Source: Straminergon stramineum
Lineage: Eukaryota; Streptophyta; Bryopsida; Hypnales; Calliergonaceae
DNA length: 64,000 bases
Direction: 5' to 3'
Assembly: GCA_963920665.1 (NCBI GenBank)
Contig: OY987267.1
Coordinates: forward strand, 4,278,001-4,342,000
A program made the translations under genes and the position numbers. Shown one piece after another: positions 37,532 to 50,600 of this stretch. Numbering within the stretch: the stretch's first letter is position 1; the number at the start of each line of letters is the position of its first letter. Under the pieces are notes generated by a model that was given only the letters and a program-made list of their open reading frames with translations, ran no database searches and was not told the DNA's origin.

Positions 37532-38479
37532 TTAACCCCTAAATGCCCAAACTACGTTTTTGGGCAACATAGCGATTTTGGGTAGCTCACTACAAATGGA
37601 GTTTTTATTCTTTTTGTTTGAAATTTTCAGAAAACATGTGTATGAGGAATAACTTAAAGGCCCAACAGTTTTCATAACTTTTGATTACATGGTTCAAAAG
37701 TTATTGCATGATATGTCATTTTCATTGCTCGGTGAGCAACCCGAGCAACCCCCTCCCAATTCTTAATAATGGCTTTTTTAAGAAATAAAAATTTGAAATT
37801 GATTTTCTAGATTTATATATAAGTAGAAAACTTTGAATCATTCCATTTTGATTCATGAGATGAAAGTTATGAGGAGTTTTAGTTTGCAAGAAGTTATGGA
37901 TTCTTTACTCTAAAATAAACTTTGAAGTCCTTTCTGAACTCATTTTTTAATATTTTTGGAAGAAAATAATATAATAGGATGTAGATTGTTAATTACAACA
38001 TTACAACCATTTGGAATGGCATTTTTCAATTCCATAAATAAATTCTTAACAATTTAGTAATTTGAATCATTCTCTAGTTCTTTCTACTTACTATTTTTTT
38101 CCGATATGTTGTACAATTCCAAATGATTTGAATTTTTTTTCAAACATACAGCCAACTTGCCTTGAAAAATGAACTCAAAGAAGCACCACCATTTTGGAAT
38201 TTTTTTCATACAAATTAAACCTTGTGAAGTACAACTGTTCGGTTTTTCATAGGGCCCAAAAAAGGATTTTTGTCCATTCAAATGCTAATATCTTGCAATC
38301 TACATGGTGAAAATTTCTTAAACTTTTTCCACATCTTCTCAAACCAATTTACTACAAGATCCTATGGTTACATGTGTCCAAAAATGTTGTTTTTTTCCTA
38401 AAATTTGGTACTTGTACTAAAAATGGTAGTTTAGGAGCATTTTTGGTGAAAACATAGTCAAATTCATATAGGGAGTTAA
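37532..38479 (+). mobile_element. TTAA-family element (copy C), 948 bp, both ends present
   Basis: The left end TTAACCCCTAAATGCCCAAA precedes TTTTTGGGCAACATAGCGAT. The right end (AACATAGTCAAATTCATATA then GGGAGTTAA) closes the element. Flanks outside TTAA are unrelated. The shared internal minus-strand frame is present but has a stop after WAL. Confidence 0.7.
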
Positions 38480-40812
38480 GAGTGATATTCCGAAAGTGAA
38501 TGCTATCCAAAATTTTATTTACATTAGATCCTCATATCCAACGTTTGAAATTTTTTTGGAGTTATTCCAATAGTTTGCATCTTCTGTGTAGAAGGAGCTA
38601 GGTTTTTTTTCCAAAGGCACTTGTTTCATCTTCTTCTTATCAAAATCTCTTGGTTCATTTTTTCTACTATCCAATTCTCATCGGCTACTTTCCTAAGACT
38701 TCAAATTTGCAAAGGCTATAATCTTCTTTGTTCACAAAGTTGCTTGTTTTTGAAACTATAGTTCAAATTTCATTACATTTAGTGGACACTAAGAACAGAG
38801 AAGGGGCTAGATTCCATGAGCAATCCTACAGTGATGCTTGCCCCCACCATGTCCAAGCATTCCAAGCCCCTCAATGGTCAATCCTAAAGCAATATTTGCC
38901 TTGTCCAAGAACATTTTCGCCTCCAACAATGCAAATATTAGTCTTGGATTCAAAACAACAAGCGACTAAAATTTGACAATTTCATGAAACTCTTGGCCAC
39001 ATATCCACCTTTTACTTTTGTACACAAGTTGGTTGCACGTCCTACTATTTTTTTGTCTAATTTTAAACCCTCCATTTTCACACTTCAAATGGTTACTTTC
39101 TTGAAGGCATTGGTTAATAGTGAATTAACCGTAGTTTTCTGAGAACATTGCTCGCACACTCTCTAAAACCACATGGCTCGGAACACCAAGTGAGAATTCA
39201 CTATTAGACTTTTTTGGGTTCAGACAAGTGTTGGGCAGGGATTGACTAAATATATCTAAAATGTACATTTCAAAAACTATTGTTACCATGCAATGTTCAC
39301 AGTACTTTCATATGTTCACACACAATAGATGCACTCATTCACATCTCTTTAAGAACTCCTCCCTCATGTACCAATGGTGCACATTTTCTTTCTAGAATGT
39401 ATTCCAATGGTACATAAGGATGAAATTGGGTGGAAATGGGTCAGCGTCTACCTTACCTGCCCATCACTGGTTCAGACCACTGACCAGCCAACCCTCAAAG
39501 CCTCACCCCGGACCTTTATGTACCGGTAGCCAAAATAAATTAAAAAAAGAAGTAGAATACAAAATTTCAAAAAAATGTAGAATTCTCCCTCATAAAAGTT
39601 CAATACAGAAAAAAAAAAAAAATCAATACTCAAGAAAGTAGAGTTTCGCTATACTGACCATGCCAGGCACGTCGTATTCATGCACAATCGTACATCGTCA
39701 GATTTTTCAGAGTATCAGTCCCCGCAGCATCAAGCATCTTTTCCTCCACAGAACCGACTTGCAAAACCGGACAATTTGTTCACAAATTCCAACGTCCTGG
39801 ACTCCTGGCAATCTCATCTTTTAACTTACTACTGTATTGTACTGCAGTGGTTGAGGCGTACAACTCTCACCCACTCCCCACCACCTGGTAGACTTATTGC
39901 AAGAAAATCGGCAACAAATCCTTTTCGACTAAACTTAGAAAATGACGCAATTATTGTGAGCCTTTTCAGGAGTCTTGGTGTGGTTTTGCTGTAGGTGCCC
40001 CTCCTACTGTACCGTACTTCGACTGTAGATGTCGCAGCTTCCTGGGTGGTAGAACGAGTTGAGGCAAGTGGCAGGTGGTTGACGTTCTTGTGGTGGTGTG
40101 GCAAGCCAGCGATGATTTTCAGGAACGACGCTGAGTGTGGCAGTGAGAGATCAGCTTCAGGTCGGTTTGTGGGAGTGCGAACTGAGGTGGGCTCTGCGGG
40201 GAGTTTCACTTCGGGGGGTGGGGGTGGGGGGTCAGTCACTGGAAGTGAAGATTTATGAAGCTGGAAACTCAGTCCCAGTTTTGGGTTTGCATGCCCCGGT
40301 GTTGGCGCCGATGAATTAGTGCGTGATCCGAAAAGGGAAATTGCTGTGTATAGCTTCTGACTGATGCAGAAGTTGTGGAGGAAGTTATGGTTTGGGTTTT
40401 GTACTTGTTATGGTTAACTTGCAGGGTTTAGTGGTGGATAGTGAGAGTGTGCAAATGAAGAATACTGATGAATGCCTCCCGATTAGCGAACTCTGGTAAC
40501 ACTCACCACCGGATTAGGAAGCTCTTCATCACTACTTGTGAACGAGTTCGCTGGAATTTGAGAGCGATAGAAAGGTTTAGGAGAGTTTAACGATTTAGGG
40601 TTCAGGGCTAAGCTTCGTGAAGCTCCTGCAGGCTGTATCCCAGGTTATTCAATCCAATCGCCTTTCCACCTCTGATGGGTTCCAGAGTTGTGTTGCAGAA
40701 AACGCAACTAACTTGGGGAAAAGGAACGTTGATGAGAGTGTTGGACGGGGTGTGTGGTGGCAAAAGCAAGAATGCGTATCTTAGGGGCTCTGAATTGCAA
40801 GTGTAATCAACC
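38480..40812. other. Spacer and upstream flank of the GAUT gene
   Basis: 38,480-39,640 is AT-rich with no gene seen. From about 39,650 composition rises; 39,650-40,812 is the likely promoter and leader of the GAUT gene, including the G-rich run at 40213-40231. Frames here (for example 39995-40258) show no domain. Confidence 0.45.
40213..40231 (+). promoter_or_regulatory. Potential G-quadruplex upstream of the GAUT gene
   Basis: Three G-runs of six, five and six, each separated by a single T, lie about 580 nt before the GAUT start codon. The six-base runs can be split, giving at least four G-triplets, which fits the usual quadruplex pattern. It may sit in the promoter or a long leader; the transcription start is unknown. 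Frames open across this stretch show no protein family. Confidence 0.35.
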
Positions 40813-43800
40813 ATGGCTCCAATACAAGCGAGATCAAGAGGGGCGGTGTCTGGCCGAAACTCGCGAATCCACGTGGTGGTCTGGTCTGTTATCATATTTA
40901 TCTCCGTCGTTGGACCCTCTTATTTTCTTACCAAGCGAGCTGGCAGCTTTTTGAGTGGTAAGAGTAATCCGTTGCTTTCAGCTCCTGTGCATTTCTTTTG
41001 GTGTTGTAGATGGCAGCCCTAGACTGAAGGGCGTGAATTGGACTTAAGGCCTTCGTTCTGGCTGATTGTAACCCCTAAATTCATGCATTCGCTTTGCAGG
41101 TCAACCGAACTTATTGTTGGATGGCTCATCTGAGGAAGTAAGTCTCTGAAAAACCTTTGCTGCATAGGACGTGAGTTGTCCATGATACCCTTCCCTGCAG
41201 CTTTTAGCTGACAACATTATTTGTCCGTCATCAATGATACCGTTTTTGCATTATTCAACTGACGGCATTTATGTGTCCTTTGGCAGTTTCAGGTGGAGGA
41301 AAGGAGAAGACGCATGGCTATGATGGAAATCGGCGAATCCCAGCTTGACAGAGAAAAGACGCATTTAGCGAAATCTCCTGGTGATGTAGGAGGAGCTGTC
41401 GTTAAGGTTAATGTCTTCTTTAGCGATGGAGATGGAATTGCCCCGTATGCCAGCAAGACTTTGTTGGAGGGTTCCAACTGTGAAGATGAGAATTCTTGTG
41501 GTGATAATACCGCGTCTCAAATTGACCCCTCACGTGAGCACCGAAGTGCACTATTAACTGGTTACTCTTGTGAATCTTTTTTACACTAATGATTTTCTTT
41601 AATCCCCAAGTGACCAAAAAGTGACCAAAAGTTGACTGGTTTCAGGTCTGTCCGAGTTGAAATAAATCAATTAGGAAACTTTGAGGAAGGTAACAAAATG
41701 TATCAATAGAAGAAAGAAATCGTACTCTATATTTTAATCAACAGGAATATGTTCCTGAAATCTGATCATTAGCTCCCAAATTGGGTTTTCTCTTTCTAGC
41801 TCGAGCACTTAGTTTTTTTTTGCACCCTGGTATCACTACTGTGACATCTTACGAATAACCTGCCGCGTTTTGGGCTTTATATCATCAAAGACTGATTGGC
41901 AACTATTTTTTGCTGAACGATTCCAGGAACTTATCAGCAGAAGTTAGGGCCTGAGGCAGTTGGAAAGTCAGCAGTTTGGCAACGGGGACTTCCACCTGCA
42001 CATGCGGACCACAATGTGCGCATCATGCGAGACCAGCTCGTGATGGCTCGAGCGTTTTCAAGTATGGATGGAATTCCTAGTAACTCACGCCTGGTTAAGG
42101 ACCTGAAGTCCCGACTGAAGGAGAATATGAAAGCCGTCGAGGATGTCACTTTTGACTCTGAGCTACCAAGGGGGTGAGAGTCCATTCAACTTCATTTGTT
42201 ACTTGAACCTCCTGAATTTGCTTTTGTACTGTTGGCACTCTCTGTTTCTGTAAGGTATAGGTCCTTAATTGTGACACCCCGAGATTTTGCATAGTGGGTA
42301 CATATTGATGTGGAGAATGTACACCAACTCAAGAACAGAATTTGCATCTGGTATCTAAATAATGGTATTCTCTGGTGATTTGTTTAGAATCTGACCATTT
42401 TTACTTATCAATTCGCTGTGGTCAGCTCTTTTCGGTGTGACTACCTTGATGAGGCTCTAAACCTTTTTGGCTTGTTGCAGTTCGAAGGAGAAGATGGAGG
42501 CCATGGCACATCTGCTGGCAAAAGTAGCCTCTCTCCGTTACAACGACAAAGTGCTTGTCAAGAGGCTTAAGACCATGCTGGTGGCTACCGAGCAGCAGCT
42601 CCGCAGCCAGAAAAAGCAGAGCAACTTCTTGAGCCAGCTGGCTGCCAAAACTGTACCCAAGGGTCTTCATTGTCTGTCCATGCGACTGACTGTTGACTAC
42701 AACGCGCTTCCCCTCGAGCAACAAGTTTTTCCAGAGTCGCCGAAGCTGGAGGATAACTCCCTTTACCACTACGCCATCTTTTCTGACAACGTCCTGGCTG
42801 TTTCTGTGGTGGTGAACTCGACTGTCATTAATGCACAGGTAATCACAAATTAACAGCTTAACCCTAAACTGCAATTGCAACTGCACAAGTAATCACGGAT
42901 TAACAGCTTAACCGTAAATCCTAAACTGTAACTGTAACTGCAACTGCACAGGTAATCACGAATTAACAGCTTAATACTAAACCCCAAACCCTAGTGGACT
43001 GAGGTCGCATGGTTGTAAAATGACCGAGTCAATTGATCATGTTTTAATCATTATAGTTCAGACAAGGCTAAATTCTGTATCGCCAGGATCAGTGGAGAAC
43101 ATTGCATATATCGGTAAAAATGAAACGAGTTTGAACAAAAGGAATCCCCATATGATATACTCGAAATTGCTCAGAATTTCGCACCTAAAATATCTTCCTC
43201 TTGGATTAGGGCTTAGCTTCTAGAAGACTGAGATTTCACAGTTTCAAAATGGCCAATTTGATTGATTATATTGTGAATTGAACAAGAGATAGTTTTCGTG
43301 TGACCCATTCGACAGTGGTAGTAACACATGAGACCTAATTTGTTCCTCATGATCCTTGAGGGGTAATTTCCTTTTGGGAAGAATTTTGTGATCTTACACA
43401 ATCTTCTTGGGACCCACTTGGGACCCAGTTTTTCTGACTTTGGCGACCGATTTTATGTGTTTTGCTCCAGGACCCCGAAAAGCATGTGTTCCACATCGTC
43501 ACCGACACTTTGAATTATGGGGCCATGATAATGTGGTTCCAAGTCAATCCTCCTGGGCATGCCACCATCCATGTCCAAAACGTGGACACTTTCAAGTGGC
43601 TGAACTCCTCCTATTGCCCCGTGCTGAAGCAGCTGGAAACCGACTCCATCAAGACTTATTTCTTCAAGTCGGGCAGCAAGGAGCGGGTGTCCGCCAACTT
43701 GAAGTACCGTAACCCCAAGTATTTGTCCATGCTGAACCACTTGCGATTCTACTTACCGGAGGTTTTCCCCAAATTGGACAAGATTCTTTTTCTCGATGAT

Positions 43801-45673
43801 GATGTTGTCGTCATGAAGGACCTAACATCTCTTTGGAAGGTGAACCTCCAAGGCAAAGTGAATGGAGCTGTTGAGACTTGTGGGAAGACGTTTCATCGGT
43901 TTGACAGATACTTGAACTTCTCCAATCCTCATATCAAGCAAAACTTCAGTCCTCGGGACTGTGGGTGGGCTTATGGGATGAATATATTCGATCTCAAGGA
44001 GTGGAAGCAGCGCGATATCACTGGGATCTACCACAAATGGCAGAATCTGGTAATCAATATTTCCCTGCTTTTGAATTTACGTTCATGAATTTGATCATAT
44101 AAGGGATGTGCACCTCTAATCGTCACGAATTACAACTGGGCATAGTTTCTCCTATAAAACATAAATTACCTTCATTGGATCTTACTGGAAACTCAAAGAG
44201 GATTTCAACGCACTTCAGCATGCATGATTTGGACATTGTATGAATAAGTTACGAATTTTTAAAGTTGATGGTTTCTAAGTTTACCAATAAACAACACTTG
44301 TCCCTCATAGACATCATAAAGAGAATCTTCTCACACAAATCAAACCTTTTAGAGGCCTCCTTAGTTTTGAAGGGAGGCGTTTGGATGATCATTGAGACCT
44401 TAGGGGACCTCCCCATGAATCATGAGAAAGATTCTCTTTATGAAGTTTTTTTAACCCCTAAACGTCCAGATTCATCTCCAGAATTGACGATTTGAGAAAA
44501 ATCATTATAAAGTGCTATTTGGAAGCATATTTCGGAATTGAAATGCAAACAAAAGTTGTAGATTTTGATTTTTAGATTCCATCTGTACGGTTAGATTCAC
44601 CAATGCTATCACCAATCATTTTTTATAAATTTTGAAAGAGAAATTCCAAAATTCCTTCAAAATTAAATTGCAAGTAAAAGATTATCATTTTTTGAGTAAA
44701 ATTTGTTGGAATGGATTTGAAACAAGGTTCTCTTCATATGGTGATTTTTTGAAATTTTTGTGTTCTTCCTATCTATGACCTCATTTTGGCTAATCCAGTT
44801 TTGAACTAAAGTCAATGCAGTTTGACCACTTGACATACTTGCACATTTGTAATTTTAGAAAAATATGAACACTAGTAACACCAAATCCAACCCTTAGATA
44901 GGACAAAAACTTGACAACATATTTTCACAAATTAAAATAACTTTCATCCAAGTAGTTAGGAGGATGAAATTTGAGTTTCAATCTGTTCATCGTCCAGAAA
45001 ATGGACGTCGACGCGTTTAGGGGTTAAAAGTTCTTTACGTAGTCTAATTTTAACCCTGAAGTGCTCCGACATCCATATTCTCGATGATGAACAAAGGGTT
45101 TTTGACCAATCTTTGTCCAAATCACTTCTTATTCATCCCTAGCAACATTGGAATCTTTAGAAGACAACCTTTCCTTTATGATCAATTTGATCAAAATCGG
45201 TAATATATATTTGTATAAAGATATAAGCAAATAGTTCCAAAAAAAGGATTCCAGCCTTCAGATCTGAATGAAAACCCTTTTATATGCTTTACATTATCAA
45301 TTCTATACTTTCCTTTTGAGTCGGTGCATTCCGTCAAATGTTTTGTTTCATTTCTGTAGTTCTACTGAAGTTGTTTTTGTTGATGGTTTTGCAGAACGCT
45401 GATCGGACTTTGTGGAAGCTGGGGACTCTCCCACCTGGTCTGATAACATTTTACGAACTGACTCATCCCCTTGCCAAGTCATGGCACGTGTTGGGGCTGG
45501 GATACAACCCAGACACTAGCATTAAGGCTATTGAATCGGCTGCGGTTGTCCACTACAACGGCAACATGAAGCCATGGTTGGATATTGGCATTCCCACTTT
45601 CAGGCCATATTGGTCGAAATACGTGAAGTACGACCATCCTTGGCTGCAGCAATGTAATTTTGTTGTTGACTAA
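40813..45673 (+). CDS. GAUT: Homogalacturonan galacturonosyltransferase, GT8, GAUT1-4 type
   Basis: GAUT enzymes transfer galacturonic acid from UDP-GalA to homogalacturonan in the Golgi, building pectin. Seven exons: 40813-40957, 41100-41137, 41287-41533, 41927-42173, 42481-42838, 43471-44049 and 45395-45673; all GT-AG, all phases join, 630 aa (Arabidopsis GAUT1 673, GAUT4 616). A short basic cytosolic start is followed by a signal anchor at about 19-39 (IHVVVWSVIIFISVVGPSYF), then a charged stem (62-225) with the family block VRIMRDQLVMARAF. The GT8 domain has the metal-binding LFLDDDVVV (DDD at 454-456), SNLKYR-type and NPKYLSMLNHLRFYLPE blocks, the CGWAYGMN signature and HYNGNMKPW (591-599). 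All catalytic landmarks are intact. Similarity is spread between GAUT1 and GAUT4 (for example KGLHC and IGIPTF are GAUT4-like), so the exact orthologue is not fixed. The last intron contains a TTAA-bounded element, and the fifth intron starts with a triplicated splice-site segment. Confidence 0.95.
42831..42990 (+). repeat. Three tandem copies of the GAUT exon-5 splice-donor segment
   Basis: The sequence TGCACAGGTAATCAC at the exon-5/intron boundary recurs twice downstream in imperfect units: donor-like sites at 42839 (GT, annotated), 42889 (GCACAA|GTAATC) and 42952 (GCACAG|GTAATC). Each is followed by ATTAACAGCTTAA. Units are about 50 and 63 bp. The first site keeps the frame into exon 6; the third would add 113 nt and meets a TAA within five codons. 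Confidence 0.85.
44451..45027. mobile_element. TTAA-bounded inverted-repeat element in last GAUT intron (577 bp)
   Basis: The left end reads TTAACCCCTAAACGTCCA and the right end, reverse-complemented, reads TTAACCCCTAAACGCGTCGA before returning to GTCCA. Fourteen terminal bases match exactly. No coding frame is evident inside. The tetranucleotide TTAA at both edges with unrelated flanks suits a piggyBac-like target duplication; a TTA duplication of PIF/Harbinger type is the alternative. It lies wholly inside intron 6 and does not disturb the splice sites. Confidence 0.6.
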
Positions 45674-47626
45674 CTGATCGGCTTAGGCGGATGGGGATGG
45701 TTGTAGTCAGATGATTATGACTCTCAGATTGATTGGTTTTGCTTGGAAAATTCAACTCTTCAAATGGAGCGTCAGGAAGATGCTGGGTTTCGGTAACAGG
45801 CTGAGAGAGCAATCGTTTTCGAAAGGTGTAAGTTAGGAGAACCCAGGCCACAGAAACTTGTGTTGATGCTCGGCAAGCATCACACCAATTTTCACTGTAT
45901 ATATGTTGTTTTAAAGTGTATCATCAATTTTTTGCTTCCACATTTTAGTACCAGATATAGATACGCTATTCAGCAGTGGAGCCAGTGCTTCATTTCAGTC
46001 CATGCAGAAGAAGATGGATGTATTTTTTGGTCCTTGTCCAACACGAATTAGAATGTGATCGAACCTAGTATTGGGATTCTCTTTGATTTCTTCTCAGTTT
46101 CATTAACTTGTCAATTGTTGGTTCCTTGGTTCATTCTTGACTTGTGTGTTGAGTTTTCAGCACACTTGCTGCGACAATGTGTTCTTCATGTAGGATTTTT
46201 TTACTATTGGGAACTTCAATCCTTGTTGAATAATGTTATGTAATTTTGTAAATAATAAGCTAGAAGTTGCACAAAAGATCCTAGTGATTTTTATCACTTT
46301 TATTTAAAGAATCAATAGACCAAAACTTATTTGATGTGAGGTGATACCATAACATTCTAGAGCAACCTTGACCACCTATGATCATTAGATCATTAAGGTT
46401 GCTTTGTCGTGGTTGGAATTAACACTTGTCAACAATAGTTGCTTGTAAATGTACAATATGCTTGTACTTTGTTTTAGGAGTGGTGTTTGAGCATCTCGAC
46501 ATGGGCATGCCATATTGTCTTAGCAAATGGTTTGATGTGTCAAGAAGTTTGGAGTCATCCCACCAATTGCAACCTTTCATGTTTTTCAATGTAGGTCACT
46601 TCAAAAAATTCATTGTAACACTTCAACTTACAGTATTTCATAGGATTGACTTGTGATATGCTATTGATTAGAAGATAAACTTTTAGGTGTTGTGACGAAG
46701 TTCTAACTCTCTTGAAATGATGGGTTAGTGATTAATTTGGCACCTCATAAAGCTTGTGATAAGAAGCTCCAAAGTTTAAACTACATAACATTGTTAACCT
46801 TTAATTTGCTAGGGGTCCCTTTTGCTTCCCCTTCAACCAAGAGCCTTTACCTCATGCATTGTTGACTTGTAGTATGGGGGGATGGGGATTGGGTCACACA
46901 CTTGTACATTGACAACTGACATAGCAATGACATCCACAACACCAATGCCTAGGATTATAACTTAATTCCCTCCTAGACATCTAGGAGAGAATTATCCCTT
47001 TCGATGGGGGGAATGAATCAACCCAATTAACAATGTAATGTATTCCTAGGGGTACTGGTAACATTGTCACCCCTTCTTACTTGATACGCACCATGTTTTA
47101 TCTAACATGTCTCTTTCCACGTAGATTGGTGGAGATGTTCTTAGCAAGGACCTCAAGAGCAAGTTTAGGTACAACTTTAGACTAGGTTCACACTACTAAC
47201 ATCTCTCTTAACTCCAATTACATTCATTAATAGTCATAACATTCTTTAAAAGAGTTATATGCCTCTTTGGCTCATTTGCTAATTCAACAATCAACCAAGG
47301 TATGCAAGATTCTCTAAACCTTTGTCACCTTTCTCTGGCACAGATCTTCTCATATTTTGAGTTCAAGAAATGAAAGTTTGATACTGAATGACGGCTTCAT
47401 ACTACTCAATTCCAATTTCAATCACTAACCTTCCACACTTACAATCCCGGTTCATAATCACCAAAAAAAAACATGGCATTACATAGCTCAAAACAGTCTG
47501 CAAACAGAGAACAGGAAGTGTTCGGTAACCCTCCCCCAAATCTAAAACCCTAAAACAAAGTTCACTTCCAAATTCACGTTTCCTCACTTCACTCAATTGG
47601 CAACAACAAACTTGAAATCGGAGAGC
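45674..47626. other. Convergent spacer between the GAUT and MYB genes
   Basis: The 3' untranslated region of the GAUT gene probably extends to about 46,250 (AATAATAAGC near 46,250). The rest is AT-rich without a gene. As the region downstream of the MYB gene, it is the place an antisense transcript into that gene would start. Confidence 0.45.
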
Positions 47627-50600
47627 TCAAATGGCAACAAGCTCTAGAAGGTCCAGTTCCCCTCCTCCATTGGGACGCTGCCGTCCTTGGTTGGGACGCC
47701 AGGGCTCCTGCCAAGGGAAGCCAACAGCACTGGTCGTCCCCATCCTAGAACGGCCCTGGTCTGTAATGCAAGGTTGCCCCTGCTGCCCCTGCTGCTGCTG
47801 CAAAGCTTGCACATCGTAACCATATTGAGGATGGCTTCTCATATTGCCTGAAGTAGTAGTAGCAGTAGTAGTAGTCGTAGTAGTAGAAGTAGTATCTCTA
47901 ATGTAGCTACGGTTTTGGAAGGAGTTCAATGGTGCAAAGTAAGCCATGGGGATGATGCACTCCAGCTGCGCCATAGTGCTGCTGTTGTTGCTGCTGCTCC
48001 TGTCAACTCTCTTGTTCGATGGGATGGCACCCGAGTAGGTGTGAAGCATTGGATTCCAGGTACCATCGTCAACACTTGCTCTTGTAGGACGCCATCCATC
48101 ATCGTCCAATTGTAATTCCGGTTTTGATGTGTTTTGGTATAGTGCTGGAGCGTGCCTTGAGAGTGCTGCTGCTGCTGCAGTTTCGTTCCCTGTGTAGGGG
48201 CTCCAGTTACCTGAGAGATTTTGGGGTAGCAAGAACGTAGAGCCATAGCTCACAACTGGAGTTGAGTGATATAGTGGAGTTTCGCAGTCTGGAGTTCTTA
48301 TTTCTCCATCCCTTGAGTTGCCGCTTGTGGGCAACGCAGGAAACGATGGCTTCCCCTCGTTGGGAGGCATATCGTCAGTGCTCTGGGGGAGAACACATGT
48401 AAGAACACGAGATTTATCATCGCAAGATTCCAATCTCTAATCAAGAAATTGTCTTCACTGATTCCAGAGAAGAACAATTCGGTCCTATAGGAACTCAATT
48501 ATTCAAAATTCATAATCAATCGAATTGGCCATTTTGAAACCATGATTCCGAACCCTAAAACCTAATGCAAGAGAAGAAAATTCTAAAGGACCAAGAAGCC
48601 CAAATTGAGCCTCATGTGTTTTTAGCAGTTTTGAGTAGTCCTATGAGGACGTTCTTTTGTCCTTTTAGTTATTCTTTGAGCAACACATGCAATGTTCTTC
48701 ACTGATTCTGGAGATATAAAAACTGGCCCCATCTGAACGATTGATTCTTCACAACCAACGATCAATTGAACTTTAAACCATGAAGAGGAGTTAGGGTAAC
48801 ACCTGACAGAGCTCGTTAGGGTGGGGATTTGCGTGCGAAGCCTCGGGTGGAGCATTCTCGCGGTCGAGGCCAGAATGGGGATTTGCAGATTTGCAATGGG
48901 CGACGACTTTCTGCTGGTAGTCCCGAAGAATGGTGCACCGGGGCACCACCTCCAGACCCTCGGAGCCCCCATCGCCTGCCTTTCGGTGCTTGCGCCGGAG
49001 ATCTTTCCGTCGCATGGTGGCATTCCAATGGTTTTTGATGGCGTTTTCGGTACGGCCGGGAATGAGCTTGGCGATGTCTGCCCACCGATTCCCAAGTGTG
49101 TTATGGGCCAACACCAGCGCTTCCTCTTCTTCGGTGCTCCAGCCATCTCGCTGCAAGAACATCATGTCCCCAGAATCACTTAGTAACTCTCACCCTTGCC
49201 AATTTTTCCACAACATTCTTGAAACATCCCTTGCTGAATAGCAAACGAGTCTGGATTTATGCCTAGACTTGCAATTTTACTTTGGTGGATGCTTGAAAGA
49301 AAAACGTTTCTTCAGGAAGAATTCTTGGAAGATAATTTCAGCCATAAGCATCATGTTTTAATCGGGACCTCAATTTGTCTTGTTATGTTCATTCAGATAA
49401 GGCGAGAGCATGGTACCTTAATGTCAGGACGGAGATGATTGTGCCAGCGCTCCCGGCATTGCTTTCCTATCCGCCCTTGTAAGTGATCCGCAATGACTGT
49501 CCACCGTTGTTGTCCATACCTCCTCACCAACTCCATCAGGTACCTAATCTCTCACAACAAGTCAATCATCAATAGTGTGTAATTAGCACATCCTCATCTG
49601 CAATGGCTTATATCAATACTCTATTCTAGAATCAGCTGCGTTCTTGTTCTTGTTATTTTAGCAGTTCTGAGTATGTCACATGAGGACATTGTTTGTTCAA
49701 ATTTTTTGACTCTCAACCAAACGGGTGGAGGCCTTGCATTGATAAAGGCTATGTCTACAAAAATGTAAGGAAGGTTGAGAAGGTTGCTACTCGAAAAGTG
49801 AGTCAGTGCTAAAGTATGTTACAAGGACATTGTAACTTGTAGCGTAACTGCTTGACAAACACATGCGCGTGTTCTTCAATTCTCGTGGTGGAAAACACGG
49901 CTCCCTCTAAATTCTCTTATTTTTACAAAATACTCAATTCAATTGTTCATTTTAGAACTAAGATCCTTTAGGGGATAATAGCAAATGGACATACACACCT
50001 GTCTTCCTCGGGTGTCCATTGCCCTTTAATTATGTTGGGACGGCGTGGACCTCCTTTTGACGAGCGCTTGAAGAGACGTTTGCCGTTGGACATCATGTCA
50101 TCATGCTGAAGCTCCTCGTACGCGTCCCTGGCTGTGAGCTGCTGATCCTTATAGTCAAATCCTGACTCTAAATGGCTATTACCCCCGAAGTCATTTCGGA
50201 AATGGTCAGAGAAAGCCGATTCTTCATTCCTTCCATAGAAATTGTCTTCACAGTTGTTCGTCAGCTCTTCTAACTGGCGTTTTCTGTTATTCTCTGATGT
50301 CTGCAGGTTTGCTGCTCCGAATCCTGCACCTGACCATGTTTCGCTTGCAGCAAATTGGACATCATCGTCCATTCTGGAAGGGTTGACTGCCACATCTTTT
50401 AAAGGTTCGAATTTCATGTACCTTGTACCACTGAAGAGGTTTCCGTTTTTTGTTGGAGATCTGGGTTGAAACTGAAGTTGCGTCTTGGCACGTTTTGGCC
50501 CCCACATCCCTGCAACCAAGGTTTCGGGATTCCAAGCCCCGTCAAGCAAGAATGGTGATGCGTCTTCTCTGAATTCATCGGAGCTTTCATGGCTTAGACA

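Noticed and set aside
39995..40258. 87-codon frame with a Gly run upstream of the GAUT gene
   Set aside because: The Gly run comes from the G-rich quadruplex-like tract; no family similarity.
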